Notes: a model not told the origin generated them from the sequence alone. DNA of 64,000 bases from Aphelenchoides besseyi (GCA_024699855.1 JAMPIQ010000001.1:12462001-12526000); one strand, 5' to 3'; shown: positions 1 through 11,687, counted from the first letter of the stretch. Translations and numbers: made by a program.

Positions 1-1
1 A

Positions 2-103
2 ATCTGCCGACCAATCAAAATCTACTACTACGTTGCACTCTTTGACTTGGGCGATCCCGTTGGTGAAGAGGTGGAAGGTATGATCTATAACCAAGTCATG
101 TAA
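2..103 (+). CDS. 3' end of a truncated protein-coding gene
   Basis: An open frame enters from the left edge and ends at TAA 101-103, giving the last 33 residues of a protein that ends in YNQVM. An AATAAA at 159-164 lies at a normal distance for polyadenylation. The residue mix (aromatic KIYYY, then acidic GDPVGEEVEG) looks coding, but I do not recognise the family and no domain is visible in so short a piece. The upstream exons lie outside the window. Confidence 0.5.
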   Translation: MCRPIKIYYYVALFDLGDPVGEEVEGMIYNQVM

Positions 104-2059
104 CTACAAAAAAAACTCGGTAAACTAAAGCGTTTGTGTCTCTTTTTATTTGTGTCCAATAAAATTTGAATCGGCCAACAATCTACTGTCCAATTTCACA
201 TAAGAATATGACCTGAAGCCGCAGCTCAGTGATTGTTGACGTCTTGGTGGATGTGATTGCAGTCTGAAGGACGCCTCCAATCTCGTTCAAATTCAGAATC
301 ACACCGGGAAAAGCCTGGGAGTAAGAAAACAATCTGATTAAATTGCCGATCAATTAATGAATTTGTTCTCTTTTGTCTACCGAGATGTCAACTGTCTTCT
401 CAGTTGCGATCACTGGTAGCCATTGCATATTTGACTGCGGATACCACCTTCTGCAGCTTCCATGACCTCATTCGAGTAGTATGTAAACTCTGGTAATGAG
501 TCCAAACAGTCACTCCATCGTCTCATTCCTTCTCTACTCATCCCCCTACTCTTCTTTCCGCTGGTCGATCAACGCGCTAATACCATATACTGTTCACCTT
601 TCAACTAGTATATGTATTAGCGCGTGGAATGACCAAACGGAGGAATCGAAGAGCAGATTTCTAGTCCAACTATTCGGATCGTTTGACCGTTCCGTTTCCG
701 TCCTCAGGTTACTTTTCAGTTTTGCGCGAGTAACCGAGGGCGTGAGCGGGAATGGAATAACGATTAATTTGACGTCAATCTGCTTTGTTTTTTGAACTCT
801 GCAAAGACTAGTTGGTACGAAGATTCGAAGAATCAAACGAACGTACACGCAAAAGCCTTCGAAATGTATCAATCAGAAAGTAGGACCACCTCCTTCGTCT
901 GAATGATCTGTTTGTTAACTCACTTCAATTTCAGCTGTCGCACTCTTCTACAGATTACTTTCTGTGTCGTTTGTTGGAACCGCCTTTGTCGTCCTTACCT
1001 TTAATCGGGAACTATGAGACAGGAGATCTTCGATTGGTTGAATTGTTGGCTATGAATAAGCTTTCATGACTGTGAGCTGCTTGTGACTGCGGGACAGAAA
1101 GCTGCTTATCATCCGGAGAGTTCGGCATCCACTTCTCAGTGAGTCGAAATCGATTGGTTTCAGATCCTGTGTCACTTAACTATCGGATTTATAGGTCTAC
1201 TCGAAAGTCCTGTGATCAAAGGTAATCAGCGATCTTGAATGAACTCAATCGAGTGTTTAGTTTCAACGAAATAAGTTTTGGAATTAGTCAACTGAATTAC
1301 TTATAGAACTGAATAATCATTCTTGCTGACGACTGTTATTGGTTGCAAGAAGCCTAGAATTATGGAGGCCTTAATGAAACGTAATTTGGTTTACAGGAAC
1401 ACGATTTTGCATCTCAACAGAGAATTGATTGCTCCGAATACCACACAAGTGTAAGGGCTGTTCGTTTTAACTCAACTTCAAATATAATTATAGCTTGGGA
1501 TCTGAATGGAAAACAGCAATATGAAATCGGTTTGAGTTGTTTCATCGATTAAGGTCTTCCGCAAGAATTGATGGTCGGTTATATTTTTCGACAAACAAAC
1601 GTTCAGATTCATTGCCTGTTGTAGTTGAATGAAAGACCGAACATTGTGATTTAGATGAATATTTTTGCAAGTTTCGGACAATGTGTTGAATTTATAAAGC
1701 TATTAGCATTCTCCACCTCAGTGATAGAAAATTCAACGACAATTGAAAGGGTGGTAAATATGTTGTGTCATGACGGTTTCCAGGAGGTAAAAAATTGCCG
1801 TCTAACACTGTTCAATGCTGACACCGTTCACAATCAAATGCCATGCAGCTCCATCTTGTCGACTGAATCATTTGTTTTTGGTTGTTAACGATCTGAAGGA
1901 CGATGAACTTTGCTGGTTCGGATAATCATCTGAAGTGTTGATTCACTTATTGACCGCTTGTTATTCAAATTGAGACCAGAATTTGCATAGTTCAAAAGTC
2001 GCAATTGAAAACTTTTGTTTGGGTTCTCGACTTCGGTCACTCAGTTGACTTCGTGCAAG
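104..2059. other. intergenic stretch, no supported gene
   Basis: Nearly 2 kb without a convincing gene. Frames of 60-100 codons exist on both strands, but they are low complexity or mutually overlapping, lack matching splice sites and resemble no family I know. The only structured element seen is the inverted repeat at 572-625. Confidence 0.5.
572..625. repeat. imperfect inverted repeat (hairpin)
   Basis: The left arm (572-590, beginning ACGCGCTAATAC) and right arm (608-625, ending TATTAGCGCGT) are reverse complements over about 17 bp with one bulged base. They are separated by a loop of about 17 nt. The arms do not look like transposon ends, because they sit back to back. It could form a cruciform or an RNA hairpin. 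Confidence 0.6.
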
Positions 2060-3652
2060 ATGGTTGGTCCCAAGTTTTTTCTCTTTGCGACGATGGGCAA
2101 GAGCTTTGGTTCTGGTGTTATTGTGTGGATATTCGTGCTTCTGGTTGCTCGTATGATCGAGGCGAAGTGCCTCGACGGCAAGTGAGTTTACGATCTGTCG
2201 ACTGGAGCTAACAGCTTTGAACTTTTAGCAAAATCACCGGAGGCTGTAAGGAATTGACTCTTAGCGTCAAAAGCAACTCCGCCGAGATCAAGGCAACGAT
2301 GAAGATCAAGCAAAGTGCCGGCGAGAAGTCATTCCCGTAAGTTTAATCAAAAAATTCAATCTAATTGATTGGCTATTTCTAGTGGCAACATCACGATCGG
2401 AAGTTGCACGATTGCTGGCACGTTTTCACCGGATGTTGGAAATTTTAATCCCGGTATGTTATAAGTTCACATTGATTAGCCGTTCCTTTTCAGACGTTGG
2501 TGGAGCGTACAAAACTCCAATTCAAATTCTTGCAACGAAAAATGGAGTCGAAATCAAGGACAAAAGTCATGCGGGTTGGACGTCGATTTGTTCGACTTCG
2601 CCGTTCAAACTCGGCGTCGATGGTAAAGCGGCGACTAACTTCGCGGTGCACACCGATCGCGCCGACTTTGTCGAGATTGATTTGGTTTGTTTTCTGTTCG
2701 TCATCTCAATCATGCAAATTCCAGGATCCGGGTATCCAAATCGTTTCGTCGAGCGAGGCGAAGACAAACTACTGGATAACCATCGGTATTCCAGTTGGAG
2801 TGGGACTGTGAGCTCAAGCCTAATCATCTGCTCTATATTATTTTTCAGGATCATCTTACTGATCTTCTCACTTGCTGGATTTGCATGGTACAAGTGCCAT
2901 AAGAAGACGAAAGTGAGTTGCCAACTTCTTTAACCTCAAATGACCTTCTTTACAGATACAAGAAACTCCGGCGAAAAACGAGAAGCCACTCGCGGAAGTC
3001 GTCGTTGCACCATTGGCCAAAAAGGAAACTCCAGTGACAAAGAAGGCAACCAGTTGGTTGTATGCTCCGAATGCGGAAATGTAAGTTGTCTCATTTTAGT
3101 GTCATGATCAACAAACTTGTTGTTTCTAGAGCTCGCTCATCGCGCAGTCGTGAGATTGCACGCCGCAAAAGTTTGCCGGGACGTCTCACTTTGCACCAAA
3201 TCAGTCGCAAGATCCACCAGACGAACTCGGCCAATGCTTTGAAGAAGATGAAGGCGGCAAAGTTGGAGCGTGACAATTCCGCCAAGAAGCTCGAAGCGGC
3301 TCAGGCGAAGCACAAGAACACGATCAAGCTTTTGGAGCGCGTGAAAAAGGAGTTGGTGGAGGCAAAGGAGGCGCTTGATAGAAAAATGAAGGTCAGTGCA
3401 GAAATTGCGGCTTTGGGTGCGACTACTCCACAAGTCCAATCCAAGTTGCTCAAACTCGGACCTACTCAATCGGAGACTGCAACGGCTCGCGAAATCTCAC
3501 CCCGTGCCACAACTCCTCAAGCAACTACACCGCAAGCAAAGACCATCCAAACAACCACGACTCGTGCAACAACTGATGTCACAACCGAAGCAACGACCGA
3601 AGAGCCAACCACAGCAGCACAAACTACTGACGACACTCGTTCCGGCATCTAA
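2060..3652 (+). CDS. secreted / type I single-pass membrane protein with coiled coil and Thr-rich tail (unknown family)
   Basis: Eight exons: 2060-2181, 2229-2336, 2383-2453, 2494-2684, 2725-2807, 2849-2912, 2956-3080 and 3130-3652. They join in frame to 428 aa. A hydrophobic signal segment occupies residues about 18-31. The ectodomain that follows has few cysteines (GGCKE, GSCTI, SICST). One transmembrane helix around residues 200-220 (GIPVGVGL then IILLIFSLAGFAW) is followed by basic KCHKKTK, which sets a cytoplasmic C-terminus. The tail holds a charged alpha-helical/coiled-coil stretch (KKMKAAKLERDNSAKKLEAA) and ends in degenerate ATTPQ / TTTRATT repeats. AATAAA lies at 3694-3699. The gene model is well supported by splice sites and phase. 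The family is not recognised, so receptor or adhesion roles would be guesses. Confidence 0.8.
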
Positions 3653-3699
3653 TCTCCACTCATTTCTCTTCTGTTGTTCTTACCGGGTGTGTGAATAAA

Positions 3700-4181
3700 C
3701 TTTTGGTCGTGTGTTGGGAATTATCTGTAAATGAGCCTTTGAAAAAGAATACAAGCGAGTACTCGTGTTTTTGCTTCACTGAGCTGAAGTTGACTGGAAA
3801 CAGAATCGATGCCATGATTGCTAGCACCTGATAGTTGAGATCAACAGCATCACAGTGAAAATTGAGTTCACTTGTTGGAAACCGATATCCGCTGATTGCT
3901 TTTGTTGTCTTAGCGTCTTTTCGAAAGCCGTTGCTAACAGATCTGCAAGTGTGAAGTTGCCGCGTCCTCCCTATAAACGCGCTAAAAACCCAAAAGAAAA
4001 AGAACGCGCATGAATCGGACATCGACGGCAACAGTCCTTTTTTAACTCAGTCCGCTTGCGAACGCTCCGGCGCCCACCGCTTTGTTTTCTTTTTCTTACG
4101 ATATCGTGCTTTTTTCATATATTGAATAAAGGTGTATTAATCCAAGTTTCAGGTTGACACAGCACAAAATAAATGTGTGAC
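3700..4181. other. intergenic
   Basis: The 3' UTR end of the upstream gene is followed by AT-rich DNA. No coding exon with splice support was found on either strand. Confidence 0.4.
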
Positions 4182-4529
4182 ATGTCTTCGAAAAAGGATG
4201 TTAATGAAAACGTAAGTTGATCGTTTAAACATGAGAAATACCGTTTTCTAGGTCGGAAAAGAATCGTTGGATGAGTCCGATGAGCCAAGTGCGTGTAAAC
4301 GTCGTCGATTGGACAATGACGGGCCTCATGACAAAGATGTGAATGCAAAGGTAGGAAGTTTCATAAGTTCTATTTTTGTTCCCATCTAATATCTCACGGT
4401 TGAAATTGAACTGCAATTTGACAAGTTTGAGTCGAATGCACGGAGCAATTGGGGCTTGGGTTTGTGACTTGGGAAAAAAAACAGAACGTGGATCGAATAA
4501 ACGACGCTGATACCTCGGTTTTTGGATGA
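4182..4529 (+). CDS. small nuclear-looking protein (hypothetical, 57 aa)
   Basis: Exons 4182-4211, 4252-4350 and 4485-4529 join in frame. The protein begins MSSKKDVNEN and contains a basic cluster CKRRRLDNDG that resembles a monopartite nuclear localisation signal. The ATG lies about 30 nt after an acceptor-like TTTCAG, consistent with trans-splicing. The first intron is canonical. The last one (about 134 nt) is less certain. It is possible that exons 1-2 are really the 5' exons of the gene at 5024-6235, with the element at 4641-4755 lying in the intervening intron. Confidence 0.4.
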
Positions 4530-4640
4530 TCAGTTTGCCTTTCCTTCCCTGTGATCGGACGACCGGTCGTGATTTTACTTACTTTTTGTCGTCTCCAACC
4601 GCACAGATTTGCTGTCTGAACTGTTGAGCTTTTCCGAATA

Positions 4641-4755
4641 TCGCATTTTTCCTATTAATGCTCCAAGGGGGCCTATTTTTCGAAGGTGACAAAAGGGGGA
4701 GGCTAATTAGAAAGGGTTCTTCTATTAGAAATTGGGATTAATAGGAAAAATACGG
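4641..4755. mobile_element. 115-bp MITE-like element with TA target-site duplication
   Basis: Terminal inverted repeats of 19 bp match at 17 of 19 positions (4641-4659 versus 4737-4755; shared core ATTTTTCCTATTAAT). The dinucleotide TA flanks both ends (4639-4640 and 4756-4757), as left by Tc1/mariner-type transposases. The interior is non-coding. It fits a non-autonomous miniature element mobilised by a mariner-family transposase encoded elsewhere. Confidence 0.75.
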
Positions 4756-5023
4756 TAAGTGCGGCGGCGGATGTGAAAGTGTAGAAGGATATCAGTGTTG
4801 ACGGACTGTGTAATTTTTCCTCTCTGTCAAATAGCATAACACGAGTTGCCGTTGGCAAACAAAGAGCGAAAACTGTGATTCTAGCTTTCATTCACCCAAT
4901 GATGGAGATTGTCTTGATCAGTTGTTCAACACCTGCGAGCTTTGACAAGACAATTATTCAACCTTTTCACTAAAACTTGCACAGTTGTCCGGAAGGTTGC
5001 TTGTTTCATAGTTCGGTTTTCAG

Positions 5024-6235
5024 AGTACGACAGCAAATATCGATAGCTTCATTTTCAAACGCAGAAAAAGGATCTTGCGATTGGTGCCAATTATACACTA
5101 TTCCTTCGATGGACGGTTTTTTTTCATCACCAACTACTCGTCTGTTGAGGTGATCGATGTGTTCTACCTGAAACAAAAGTAACTTACAAATACCATTTTC
5201 CACTATGGTTTCTTTGCTATTCAGAAGACTCAACTTCGATTTTTCATTAGCAACAATTGATGGAAAACCGTTGAAAGGGATTTTCGATGTGCTAAATTAT
5301 TGTGCTTTTGATTTGGAGACATCGCTAGTCCTGTTTAAAAGTGGTTTTCTGACTATTATCTGGGAACTGGAGTCACAAACTTCGAACAGTCAACTGTTGT
5401 TATCGGGCGGTCAATCAGGATTTTGAATGGTTTTGATGGCTTCGACCGCGCACGTTTCTGTCCAAAATCTTATCCAGCCAATCTGGAAGATGGCCTGATC
5501 CTAAAATTCTATACGGATTTCGAAACGATGTTGATCGATGTTAAAGTGGATGGTCAAATGCAACTTCAAGCCACACGACTAGATATTTTGTCAAGTGGAT
5601 CAGTTGCGACAGTCGATGGACAATTTGCGTACAGTGTGGAAGTCAAACTTGGACATGATGAAGGTCAAACAACAATATCATCTGTTGAGTTCATCAAGGA
5701 GTCATTTGGAACTGGGGAGCTGTCCACATGTCCAACGATCAACTGGAAAACTATCGATTTCTTTGTAAGGTTTCTTGTTCTGCATGTTTTTATTTGTACA
5801 TTTATAGAATTGTAAGCATGGTTGTCGTGTTGGAAATCGATTTTTTGTTGGTGTTTTAAACTCGACCAACAAAAGTCAATTTTTCGCATTGAATTTGGAC
5901 ACATTGGAGTGGAAAGACACTGGAATCATGCTGGATGGTACTTTCCGTGACATGTCAACTGATGGAGAACGCACTTTGCTTATTTGCATGCAAAAGAACC
6001 GTCAGTACGACTACTTTCACCGCTTCGTAGTCAAGTAAGTTAGCCGGCTTGAACGATTTACAGTTGTGTTTTCAGCAAACCAGACTCGCTATCCACTTGT
6101 GCATGGAACAAGTTGACGAGCTTAAGTGATACCCGACCAGACGCCTACGACTTCATTCTCAGCAAACTTCCGACGAATTTCAGACCACCGCGTCCTATTG
6201 AGCACTCTGTTCCACTTGATTCTCAACCATTATAA
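5024..6235 (+). CDS. uncharacterised protein, possibly beta-propeller-like; 5' end unresolved
   Basis: Five exons join in frame: 5024-5178, 5225-5371, 5419-5764, 5808-6034 and 6076-6235. They end at TAA 6233-6235, and AATAAA follows at 6254-6259. An acceptor before 5024 shows that at least one upstream exon exists. One candidate ends at 4986, followed by a 37-nt intron, but I could not fix the start codon. The protein has repeated strand-like segments with FDV, LDTLEWKD and hydrophobic runs (IIHYSF, TIIWELE), reminiscent of kelch-like nematode propeller proteins, without a clear consensus. No transmembrane helix is visible. Function unknown. Confidence 0.65.
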
Positions 6236-6489
6236 TTTCTTGCGTTATATGTAAATAAATTGTTGTTAACAGTTGTGAAAATGAAATTCGATTCTGGGAT
6301 CTCAAAGAAACCGAACGCAAACTGAGATTTTAGGCATTAACTCACATGAAATCAAGACAATGAAAATGCTCAATTCAAGACCTCGTAAATTAATCATAAA
6401 ACAAAAACATTTGCGAAATTTCTGATCTACTTGCTTAAAGTGAATCGATGGTTGTTTATTGAGTTGATCAAAAACACAAGTTCAAACGT

Positions 6490-6645
6490 GCGAGATACAA
6501 TAATTGGGAAATGAGTGATAAAAAAGTCCAACTGTCGACTAGTCACTAGAGACAAGCCAACAGCCGGACCTTCGTTTTTAGTCCATCTGCTGACTAGTCG
6601 TGAAAGTCAGCAATCGGACTAGTCTTCAGGTAGAGGATACAATAA
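6490..6645. repeat. short repeats beyond the 28S 3' end (rDNA spacer)
   Basis: Three copies of a 20-nt unit of the form AGTC-N10-ACTAGTC occur at 6525-6544, 6580-6599 and 6605-6624. They lie between two copies of GATACAATAAT, near 6494 and 6634. This immediately follows the 28S gene in its transcription direction and looks like the beginning of an intergenic spacer or 3' ETS repeat array. Confidence 0.55.
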
Positions 6646-6674
6646 TGAAGTGGACGAAAACAGATTCATCCGAT

Positions 6675-7085
6675 CAAAGGGTAGTCTCAACAGATCGCAG
6701 TGTAAAGACTGCTCTGCTGCTTACAACCCCTTGACCAGTAGTCAAGTCGTATTCAAGCGATCTTGCACCCCGACATTACACCACACAAAGTCGTATGGAA
6801 TCGACAACCAAGCGGCAGTTAAACCACGAGGCAAGGTCAACTATGGGGTTTGAGCTACGCCGCACGCGAGTGCAACGCATAAGAGTACCGCCCGACACCG
6901 GGGCACGAGAGTATTGTCAACCTGACTAGACGGGCTTCCAACTTAGAGGCATTCAGTTGTAATCCCCCAGATGGTAGCGTCGCACCAGCGTCCGATCGGA
7001 CGAGCGCATAAACCAATTGTCTGAACCTGCTGTTCCTCTCGTACTAAGCAGGATTACTATTGCAACAACGAATTCGACAGTAGGA

Positions 7086-7132
<47 letters not shown>

Positions 7133-7174
7133 ATTAGTGGGTGAACAATCCAACGCTTTGCGCATTCTGCTACG

Positions 7175-7212
<38 letters not shown>

Positions 7213-7235
7213 AACGTCGCTATGGACGCTTGGCT

Positions 7236-7282
<47 letters not shown>

Positions 7283-7650
7283 GTAAACTTTACAAATCAA
7301 AAGGATCGATAGGCCACGCTTTCGCGGTCTGTATTCGTACTGGAAATCAAGATCAAGTAAGCTTTTGTCCTTTTACTCTACGTAAGGTTTCCGTCCTTAC
7401 TGAGCTTACCTTAGGACACCTACGTTACTGTTTGATAGATGTACCGCCCCAGTCAAACTCCCCGCCTGACACTGTCTTCGGCGCGGGTCGTCCGTTCGCA
7501 CGAACTTAACACCAAACACAAGCACACCGCGAAGGCGTGCGTTTCCCGTCTAACCGAATAAGTAAGGAAACGATGAAAGTAGTGGTATTTCATTGGCGTG
7601 CCGAAACACTCCCACTTATGCTACACCATGCATGATTCTTCACAAAGTCA

Positions 7651-7688
<38 letters not shown>

Positions 7689-7695
7689 GTCTTTG

Positions 7696-7735
<40 letters not shown>

Positions 7736-7768
7736 TTAGGGACAGTGGGAATCTCGTTAATCCATTCG

Positions 7769-7846
<78 letters not shown>

Positions 7847-9959
7847 AATCAAATTTCCTTAATATAACATTCAGAGCACTGGGCAGAAATCAGAGACGGT
7901 CAACGTCTTTCGAAGACCATCCGTCTCCTCTGTTTTAATTAGACAGTCGGATTCCCCGAGTCCGTACCAGTTCTAGATACGCTCGTTAAGCGTCTACCGC
8001 AACTCGCCGACAACCGCGAAGCCGTCGGGAGCGAAGCCGAAGCCTTCCACCGTCGGACCACGCCACTAGCCCACGCGGTCTTGCGACCACGCAGTCACGG
8101 ACGCATTCCAACGGCCTCACGCAACGACCCGATAGACCCGAGCTCTAGAGCCAATTCTTTTCCCAAAGTTACGAATCTAATTTGCCGACTTCCCTTATCT
8201 ACATTATTCTATCAACTAGAGGCTGTTCACCTTGGAGACCTGCTGCGGATATTGGTACGAACGAGCGAGAAATTCATCGAGCCTCCCCTGCCTTTTCACG
8301 GACCACATGAAGCACTCGGAATGGCGCCGTAACCGCGCCACTCTACAACCCCAACAACCATATCTCCGGATGAACCGATTCCATGGTCACGCGAGTTTAA
8401 ACCAGAAAAGAGATCTCTGGTCCGGGCCTCATGCAGCGTCGACAGGTTCGTTTGCGTTGCCGCGCTCGTCGACGCCGAAGCGACGACATCTCCTCGTCTC
8501 GATGCGGGAATATTAACCCGCTTCCCTTTCGGCACACGCGACGCAATCCACAAGTGGAAGTTGAACGTCGCCACTTCAAAACCAGCCTTAGCCTGTGCCT
8601 TAGGATCGATTAACCCACGTACAATCACTGTGCACGCGGAACCCTTCTCCACTTCAGTCTTCAAGGATCTCACTTGAATATTTGCTACTACAACCAAGAT
8701 CTGCACTCGTGACGGCTCCAGTCGAGCTCACGCTCCGCACCTTCGACGCCATCACGACAACCTTCCTACTCGTTGAGAGATTGGGCACCATCTCAAACAA
8801 CGGCCGAGTATAGGTCCTCCGCTCCAGCGCCATCCATTTTCAGGGCTAGTTGCTTCGGCAGGTGGGTTGTTACACATTCCTTAGCGGTTTCCGACTTCCA
8901 TGGCCACCGTCCTGCTGTCTATAGCAACCAACACCTTTTATGGGGTCTAATGAGCGGAGAGTCTGGCACCTTAACTCGGCGTTTGGTTCATCCCACATCG
9001 CCAGTTCTGCTTACCAAAAATGGCCCACTTGGAGCACATGCAATCAAAGTCGCGTGTTCAAATCGAGAAACACCGACATCATAACCATTTAGAGTATGAG
9101 AATAGTTTGAGAATAATACATCCCAATGACTCTAATCGTTCGCTTTACCGAGTATATCTGCTTCGATTGTGCACCAGCTATCCTGAGGGAAACTTCGGAA
9201 GGAACCAGCTACTAGATGGTTCGATTAGTCTTTGCGCCCCTATACCCAAATCAGACGATCGATTTGCACGTCAGAACCGCTTCGGACTTCCACCAGAGTT
9301 TCCTCTGGCTTCATCCTGTTCGGGCATAGTTCACCATCTTTCGGGTCTCAAAGCGTACGCTCAACCTCCGCAACAGAACAAGTCCTAGTCACGGGGCGAT
9401 GTTGCGCGCCGGACGTCGAAACGCCCAACGCTCACATCGTCGACATCCAATGTCTCACTTTCATTACGCCTTTGAGTTTCGCAGCTCAATGACTCGCGTA
9501 CACCTTAAACTCCTTGGTCCGTGTTTCAAGACGGGTCGAATGGGTGACCGACTATACACCGAGTCGAGTGCCGGGGCAACGAACGCCGATCGTAGGCCGC
9601 GGAAACGGAAGACACATGTGCCATCCGCAACCACAACTCACAACCGACGCCCATCGCGAATTCACCCGCGCACTCCACAACAGCGAGCCAACATCACCTG
9701 CTATCCGAACGCACAGGATTCTCGAGTCCGAAAACCCGAGTCCTCTATACGCCCCTTCCGGCAGCGACAAATCGACCCACTCGGCGCACTCCGCACGCAA
9801 ATGCATCCAACGACACAACAACAACACTCCTAGACAACCTTGCGGAATGTCGTCGAAGCGATTGCAGTGTCGCGGGATTGAATACGCACAAGATACGTCA
9901 GCTCCATTCGCTTCCATTATAATCGGTTTCACGTTTCTCTTGCACTCTCTTTTTTGCAA

Positions 9960-9992
<33 letters not shown>

Positions 9993-10370
9993 TTTGCTAT
10001 CGGTCTCGTGGTCGTATTTAGCCTTAGGTGAAGTTTACCACCCGCTTTGGGCTGCGTTTCCAAACAACCCGACTCCCAGAGAAACGAATTCGTCGACGGG
10101 TATCCGTTCGGCCGTACTGGTGTGAAACCATCTGTGCAGCCGCTTTCCAGCGAAACTTGGACCAAACACACGCCGACGACTATTCGCTCGCTCTCCAAAA
10201 CGCTACAAACCGACACTCGTCCGTCAGAACGAGCGTCTTAAGCGCTGGGCTAGTCCCTTTTCACTCGCAGTTACTGGGGGAATCCTTGTTAGTTTCTTTT
10301 CCTCTGCTTACTGATATGCTTAAGTTCAGCAGGTGGTCATACGCAACTCAGGTGGATTTTCAACCCAATC
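6675..10370 (-). rRNA. 28S (large subunit) rRNA
   Basis: The plus strand is the complement of a complete large-subunit rRNA. The 5' landmark (complement of GCTGAACTTAAGCATATCAG) is at about 10310-10332. Highly conserved core blocks run through 7000-9500, including the complements of the alpha-sarcin/peptidyl-transferase region around 7020-7270. The 3' landmark, complementary to a TGTTGAGACTA motif, is near 6680. A length of about 3.7 kb is normal for nematodes. Ends are approximate because they rest on recalled conserved blocks. All long open frames in this stretch are chance frames in structural RNA. No 5.8S or 18S was found before the assembly gap. Confidence 0.95.
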
Positions 10371-10735
10371 AAATGGTCAGTGTCATCAATCGCACTGCCG
10401 ACATCCGAACAACAACTCGCAAAGACCTTCTCAATAACAGCCAAGCATCTCAATTGTGGAATCAAGTCACTCAAAGCCGTACAGATCAAAAAGCCAATCG
10501 AATCATGTTTCCTTGCACATGGGACATCGTTCGAACAGTACTAACAACGTAATCACAGGCATACTCCGAAGAATACCCACCAAAAGCGAACACGTCAACT
10601 GCATTCCGTGGGGAAGAGTCGACGATTCGAGGCGAAAACCATTACACAATGCATTTGGCTTCCCTTTCCATGAAAACACCCTGAGCTGCGTATGTCGAAG
10701 GGCAGAAACCCGACGACGCAAATATGCAATCGAAA
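10371..10735. other. probable ITS2 / 5'-flank of 28S
   Basis: Sequence between the 28S 5' end and the N-gap. Position says ITS2, but I could not find the 5.8S signature in either orientation, so it may be cut by the gap or replaced by spacer. Confidence 0.4.
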
Positions 10736-10835
10736 NNNNNNNNNNNNNNNNNNNNNNNNNNNNNNNNNNNNNNNNNNNNNNNNNNNNNNNNNNNNNNNNN
10801 NNNNNNNNNNNNNNNNNNNNNNNNNNNNNNNNNNN
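10736..10835. other. assembly gap (100 N)
   Basis: Exactly 100 N bases, the usual placeholder for a gap of unknown size. It falls where 5.8S, ITS1 and 18S should follow in the rDNA unit, so the tandem rDNA array has probably been collapsed or broken here. Confidence 0.95.
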
Positions 10836-11536
10836 CTCTCTCAACGGTGGGTCGATTTGACGAGCACGTATCCTCCTTAATCGGTAGGCTGACAACTCGT
10901 TCTTGGTTGGCGACGCGTCAGTTGAAGCCATGGTATGATTGCTAAAATAAAATCCATGTAACGCGACAATTAAGGGTCGATAACAAAACAATAATTTCAT
11001 GCCAACATCAAATTTGTGGCATTGAGACGCGGTGGTGTCTCAATGTCAATCATGAAACGGGGACTCAAGAACAGGATGCGCATGGAGAATTCGCCTCGAC
11101 TTCAAAGTACAAGGCAGTTGTTCTCCTTTTGCATTCAATTGTTTCAGTATTAAAAAGCAAGTGAAAGATCAATTAATTGATGTAAAGCATCCAAGGACTC
11201 GAATGTTATAATCGAGTTGAATTAGTTTGTGCATTGAAACCTTTGGAGAGCTTGGATTTTCTTCCATTTGTTGTAGTGCAAATAGTGTTCCAAGTTTAAT
11301 GAGAGACAACAACTTGGCTATTGAGTTATCAGCCAACAAATCAAATGGTCGTGATCAAAGTTGACGCCAGAGATCTCAATCGGTCTCTCATTTCTTTGGC
11401 TTCCATACAACCAATAGTAAACGCTAGCGATCATAAATGTAATCTAGACAGTAGGAAGACGTCGACTTGTGGTTGAGTACCAATCAACCACTCAGCTATC
11501 AGTTGCGATTTGACTTCCATTCTCCTCCCGTCCAAT
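10836..11536. other. spacer between the gap and 5S
   Basis: No gene recognised. It contains a hairpin at about 11017-11048: CATTGAGAC at 11020-11028 pairs with GTCTCAATG at 11037-11045, and G-U or Watson-Crick pairs extend the stem. No Sm site or spliced-leader sequence was seen near it. Confidence 0.45.
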
Positions 11537-11655
11537 GTGTTCGTCCATATCTCGTTGGATGCACGCCATCCCGTCCGATCTGGCAAGTTAAGCAACGGTG
11601 AGCTTGATTAGTACATGGATCGGAGACGTCCTTGGAATCTCAAGTGACGAACGCT
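11537..11655 (+). rRNA. 5S rRNA
   Basis: The 119-nt sequence follows the nematode 5S rRNA almost base for base through the internal promoter (ATGCACGCCATCCCGTCCGA, then CTGGCAAGTTAAGCAACG and TAGTACATGGATCGGAGAC). The ends pair (GTTCGTC near the start with GACGAAC near the end). A run of five T at the 3' end is a normal RNA polymerase III terminator. The internal A and C boxes are intact, so it is probably functional. It lies opposite in orientation to the 28S gene. Confidence 0.95.
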
Positions 11656-11687
11656 TTTTGCCACGTTTGAAATTGTTCAAGTGAAAT

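Noticed and set aside
9514..10125. 203-codon plus-strand frame
   Set aside because: Antisense to the 28S 5' portion; no protein features.
7141..10552. Many open frames of 60-200 codons on both strands
   Set aside because: They lie inside the 28S rRNA gene and its flank; structural RNA sequence explains them. None matches an R2-type or other rDNA-inserted element.
11017..11048. Hairpin upstream of 5S considered as a spliced-leader or snRNA gene
   Set aside because: No SL1 or SL2 leader sequence, no Sm-binding site and no pol III/PSE-like upstream element recognised nearby.
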